Shown in pieces: positions 33,994 to 34,590 of a DNA stretch of 34,590 nt. This stretch comes from an uncultured Oceanospirillaceae bacterium. Its GTDB lineage: Bacteria > Pseudomonadota > Gammaproteobacteria > Pseudomonadales > Balneatricaceae. The DNA is taken from the NCBI GenBank assembly GCA_937136055.1, contig CAKZOD010000114.1, positions 1 to 34,590 of the forward strand, written 5' to 3'. The position numbers and the translations under genes are program-made. The stretch's first letter is position 1; every line of letters begins with the position of its first letter. A model generated the notes under the pieces. The model did not search any database, was not told where the DNA came from, and saw only the letters and a program-made list of their open reading frames with translations.

Positions 33994-34100
33994 CAGAAAT
34001 CGTTTTGTAGTCAAGAGCGCCACCAAGCCCGTTTGAATCCAGCAAGTTCAGAATCACTTAGTGATCACACGAGATGGAAAGTGGTTGAGAGACGCTCTTG

Positions 34101-34171
34101 GACTTGGGAACCGGCACGCTTTTAAGGGCGGGCTGGGCATATAGAAAGTGAATCCTCTTTGTCTTTCTTGC
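34101..34171 (-). pseudogene. Degenerate tRNA-Leu-like copy 1
   Basis: It shares the T-arm to variable-arm part (CCGGCACGCTTTTAAGGGCGGG) with the intact tRNA-Leu at the right edge, but the anticodon arm is replaced by TGGGCATATAGAAAGTGAATCC. The 3' acceptor part is missing at its left side. It is followed on the minus strand by a terminator. Confidence 0.55.
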
Positions 34172-34177
34172 AAGCAT

Positions 34178-34205
34178 AAAAAAAGCCTCAAACTAGTTGA
34201 GGCTT
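34178..34205 (-). terminator. Intrinsic terminator, repeat 1
   Basis: AAGCCTCAA (34183-34191) pairs with TTGAGGCTT (34197-34205). On the minus strand the stem is followed by a run of seven T. It matches the terminators of the two next repeats. Confidence 0.8.
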
Positions 34206-34223
34206 AATTACTTGCTAAAAACA

Positions 34224-34320
34224 TGGTACCAGTGGCTTTTCTCTTTGACTTGGGAATCGGCACGCCTTTTAAGGGCGGGCTGGGCATATAGAAAGTGAAT
34301 CCTCTTTGTCTTTCTTGCAG
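34224..34320 (-). pseudogene. Degenerate tRNA-Leu-like copy 2
   Basis: It starts with the same 3' end as the true tRNA (TGGTACCAGTGGC on the plus strand). The T-arm is disrupted (TTTTCTCTTTGACTTGG), but CGGCACGCC..TTTTAAGGGCGGG is kept. The anticodon arm is altered as in copy 1. Period to copies 1 and 3 is 146 bp. Confidence 0.6.
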
Positions 34321-34323
34321 ACA

Positions 34324-34351
34324 TAAAAAAGCCCCAAACTAGTTGAGGCTT
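34324..34351 (-). terminator. Intrinsic terminator, repeat 2
   Basis: AAGCCCCAA pairs with TTGAGGCTT (one mismatch to the first copy), with a run of T on the minus strand. It would stop transcription from degenerate copy 3, which lies to its right. Confidence 0.75.
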
Positions 34352-34369
34352 AATTATTAACTAAAAACA

Positions 34370-34465
34370 TGGTGCCAGAGGCTTCTCTCTTTGACTTGGG
34401 AACCGGCACGCTTTTAGGGGCGGGCTGGGTATATAGAAAGTGAATCCTCTTTGTCTTTCTTGCAG
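34370..34465 (-). pseudogene. Degenerate tRNA-Leu-like copy 3
   Basis: Same organisation as copy 2, with a TGGTGCCAGAGGC end and small changes (TTTTAGGGGCGGG, GGGTATATAG). It cannot form a normal T-arm or anticodon stem. It is the last copy before the intact tRNA. Confidence 0.6.
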
Positions 34466-34468
34466 ACA

Positions 34469-34496
34469 TAAAAAAGCCCCAAACTAGTTGAGGCTT
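34469..34496 (-). terminator. Intrinsic terminator downstream of tRNA-Leu
   Basis: Third copy of the AAGCCCCAA/TTGAGGCTT hairpin with a minus-strand T-run. It is 18 bp beyond the CCA end of the intact tRNA, so it should be the functional terminator of that gene. Confidence 0.85.
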
Positions 34497-34514
34497 AATT
34501 ACTTGCTAAAAACA

Positions 34515-34590
34515 TGGTACCAGTGGCCGGACTCGAACCGGCACGCTTTTAAGGGCGGGGGATTTTGAATCCCCTATGTCTACCAATTCC
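34515..34590 (-). tRNA. tRNA-Leu (anticodon CAA), 5' end outside the window
   Basis: Read on the minus strand, the sequence from the right edge contains D-arm GGAATTGGTAGAC, anticodon stem GGGGA-TTCAAAA-TCCCC with anticodon CAA (34565-34567), a long class II variable arm (CGCCCTTAAAAGCG), the T-arm GCCGGTTCGAGTCCGGC, and an encoded CCA (34515-34517). The long variable arm and anticodon identify leucine. The first bases of the acceptor stem lie past the edge of the window. E. coli leuX (also CAA) is a known integration site for islands. Confidence 0.95.

Noticed and set aside
34101..34465. Three additional functional tRNA genes
   Set aside because: T-arm and anticodon stems cannot form, although ends and terminators resemble tRNA-Leu.

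Overview
The window is AT-rich, densely coded bacterial chromosome. The gene set points to a gammaproteobacterium, probably marine: PdhR/LldR-type lactate control, a myo-inositol (iol) catabolic cluster with a fused IolC-DUF2090 kinase, IS4-type and REP/MITE-like debris, and a tRNA-Leu(CAA). Genus cannot be fixed from sequence alone.

Layout. 1-124 is the tail of what looks like an IS4-family transposase. 331-2825 holds two lone regulators (LysR, MarR) and a periplasmic solute-binding protein. 2923-6636 holds an orphan tryptophan synthase beta chain, a PdhR-like GntR/FCD regulator and a divergent FMN-dependent L-lactate dehydrogenase with a perfect PdhR-type operator in front. 6633-8750 holds two paralogous SBP_bac_3-like periplasmic proteins separated by a 305-bp non-coding element with 27-bp terminal inverted repeats (MITE/REP-like). 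9036-16556 is a mixed accessory stretch: a decayed MFS remnant, a 3-hydroxyacyl-CoA/carnitine/gulonate dehydrogenase-type enzyme, two GNATs, a VOC protein, small membrane proteins, an acyl-CoA synthetase, a GST, a HAD fragment and a PhyH-type dioxygenase.

16654-28543 is the best-defined system, a myo-inositol uptake and degradation locus. A leftward unit (ABC permease, ABC ATPase, iolC-DUF2090, iolD, iolE) ends at a clear intrinsic terminator. A rightward set carries the periplasmic binding protein, the RpiR-family regulator (IolR-like), an inositol 2-dehydrogenase (iolG) and iolB. A convergent SemiSWEET-type gene follows. The divergent spacer carries two copies of a composite site (palindrome TAGAA-N6-TTCTA plus AATTAGAAT) at exactly 120-bp spacing, a good candidate for the IolR operator. 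Import, oxidation (IolG), dehydration (IolE), ring opening (IolD), isomerisation (IolB), phosphorylation (IolC) and probably aldol cleavage (DUF2090 part) are all present. Only the final semialdehyde dehydrogenase (IolA) is missing from the window.

28922-34590 shows decay and mobility. It has a methyl-accepting chemotaxis gene with an in-frame TAA near its start, a DadA-like FAD oxidoreductase, a pair of Tn7-end-like repeats, and an antitoxin/PIN-toxin pair whose toxin is frameshifted. A tandem array of degenerate tRNA-Leu-like copies with terminators leads up to an intact tRNA-Leu(CAA) that runs off the right edge.

No clearly new multi-gene system was found. The most useful leads are the duplicated iol operator module, the PdhR-type operator on a lactate gene, the tRNA-Leu pseudo-array and the Tn7-end-like repeats.
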